A stretch of 64,000 nt of DNA. Origin: Staphylococcus equorum (GTDB lineage: Bacteria; Bacillota; Bacilli; Staphylococcales; Staphylococcaceae). The stretch lies in NCBI RefSeq assembly GCF_001747895.1, contig NZ_LNNB01000009.1, positions 766,033-830,032 of the forward strand, given 5' to 3'. Position 1 is the stretch's first letter; each line of letters starts with the position of its first letter. Below, in pieces: positions 63,385 through 64,000 of this stretch. The notes beneath the pieces are model-generated. The model searched no databases. It worked only from the letters and a program-made list of their open reading frames with translations, and was not told the origin of the DNA. Position numbers and translations under genes: made by a program.

Positions 63385-64000
63385 ATGACTAAGAAAAATT
63401 TTACTTATAAAGTACCGTCGATGGTAGCACTAACGTTAGCAGGTACAGCTTTAACAACTCATCAAGCACAAGCTGCAGATGATGCTCAAAATCAATCTAC
63501 AAATGGGAATGTGTTAGATGATAAGAATACACTTAAACAAAGTGAACAAATCAAATCTGAAGTTAGTAAACCTACCGCTAATATTTCAGGTACACAATCA
63601 TATCAAGACCCTACACAAGTTCAACAGACTTTAGCAAACGAAGTTAACACTTACGATGCAGAATTAGATGAGTTGAACTCTGAACAAACACCAAGTCAAG
63701 ATACATACAATCAACAAACTGAAGAGCAAGCGAACACGCAATCAGAAGCTAATGAAGTAACTGAAAACAATCAAGATTCTGAAAATGCTCAAAGTATTGA
63801 ACAAAATTCAGCTCAAGACAACGCTTCTTCTGATGTAAACGAGCAACAAATTGAAGAAGATACTTCTGCTCAAAATGTTCAAGACAATGAAGATAATTCA
63901 ACTGATGATACAACTACTCCAGTTGATAACAGTCAGGCTGTTGAAAATTCGCAATCTACTGAACAAAATTCAGCTCAAGACAACGCTTCTTCTGATGTAA
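63385..64000 (+). CDS. atl: Bifunctional autolysin (Atl/Aas type), N-terminal 205 residues
   Basis: Start of the major autolysin, continuing past the window end. The ATG at 63385 follows AAAGGGG. The signal peptide MTKKNFTYKVPSMVALTLAG with HQAQA cleavage near residue 30 is that of staphylococcal Atl. The visible remainder is a Q/N/D/E/S-rich disordered propeptide with repeated EQNSAQDNASSDVNEQ-like blocks. The amidase, repeat and glucosaminidase domains would lie beyond 64000. Position after lcpB and the GNAT gene supports Atl; in S. saprophyticus the homologue is Aas, an adhesin as well. A TATAAT lies at 63344-63349. Confidence 0.88.
   Translation, partial: MTKKNFTYKVPSMVALTLAGTALTTHQAQAADDAQNQSTNGNVLDDKNTLKQSEQIKSEVSKPTANISGTQSYQDPTQVQQTLANEVNTYDAELDELNSEQTPSQDTYNQQTEEQANTQSEANEVTENNQDSENAQSIEQNSAQDNASSDVNEQQIEEDTSAQNVQDNEDNSTDDTTTPVDNSQAVENSQSTEQNSAQDNASSDV
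63798..64000 (+). repeat. 41-bp perfect direct repeat in the Atl propeptide
   Basis: The 41 bp at 63798-63838 recur exactly at 63960-64000, a period of 162 bp (54 codons). The repeat is in frame and encodes the EQNSAQDNASSDV segment. The second copy is cut by the window end, so the true repeat may be longer and have more units. Confidence 0.85.

Overview
The window is a stretch of low-GC Gram-positive core chromosome from a Staphylococcus. Gene content and order (pycA-ftsW-ylaN ... typA ... potABCD ... pdhABCD-def-rnjA-ktrA-cydAB-ptsHI-auxA ... purEKCSQLFMNHD-folD-qoxABCD-fmtA-lcpB-atl) match what I remember of the S. aureus chromosome. Differences in detail suggest a coagulase-negative species, possibly of the saprophyticus group: a phosphoglucomutase-type gene next to fmtA, a TPP-riboswitch-controlled ykoEDC, and a divergent Atl N-terminus. 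Species assignment is inference. I see no insertion sequence, prophage, CRISPR array, tRNA or rRNA.

Layout. 1-9.1 kb: 5' part of pycA, then ftsW, ylaN, two small yla-type genes, typA, a small membrane protein, suhB and a UPF0637 gene. 9.1-15.3 kb: two DUF4064-type membrane proteins (one probably auxB), the spermidine/putrescine transporter potABCD, and the remnant of its HTH-cupin regulator. 15.5-20.9 kb: UPF0223 gene and the pyruvate dehydrogenase operon pdhABCD. 21-25.3 kb: YkyA-type lipoprotein, def, a small unknown gene, and rpoY-rnjA. 25.5-34.8 kb: ktrA, cydAB with a Rex operator, a glutaredoxin-like gene, ptsHI, a DUF697-like gene, an rRNA methyltransferase and auxA. 35-38.5 kb: a 44-residue charged protein and a TPP riboswitch with terminator ahead of ykoEDC. 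38.6-50.9 kb: the eleven-gene purine operon purEKCSQLFMNHD, divergent from folD. 51-56.3 kb: a possible decayed gene, a secreted Ig-like protein and qoxABCD. 56.4-64 kb: nucleoside hydrolase, fmtA, a phosphohexomutase, lcpB with a DUF2538 gene, a GNAT gene and the start of atl.

Themes. Central carbon and respiration (pycA, pdh, pts, cyd, qox), purine/one-carbon synthesis, and cell envelope assembly (ftsW, auxA, auxB, fmtA, lcpB, atl) dominate. Transcription units are short and mostly bounded by clear intrinsic terminators, many bidirectional.

The window is mainly ordinary core genome; I do not see a convincing new multi-gene system. The points most worth following are: the internally deleted pot regulator; a pair of PurBox-like half-sites, a 34-bp palindrome and a CodY-like site upstream of pycA; a near-perfect Fur box before qoxA; a long stem-loop between pdhB and pdhC; a possible pseudogene downstream of folD; and sequence repeats in the Atl propeptide and the LcpB tail.
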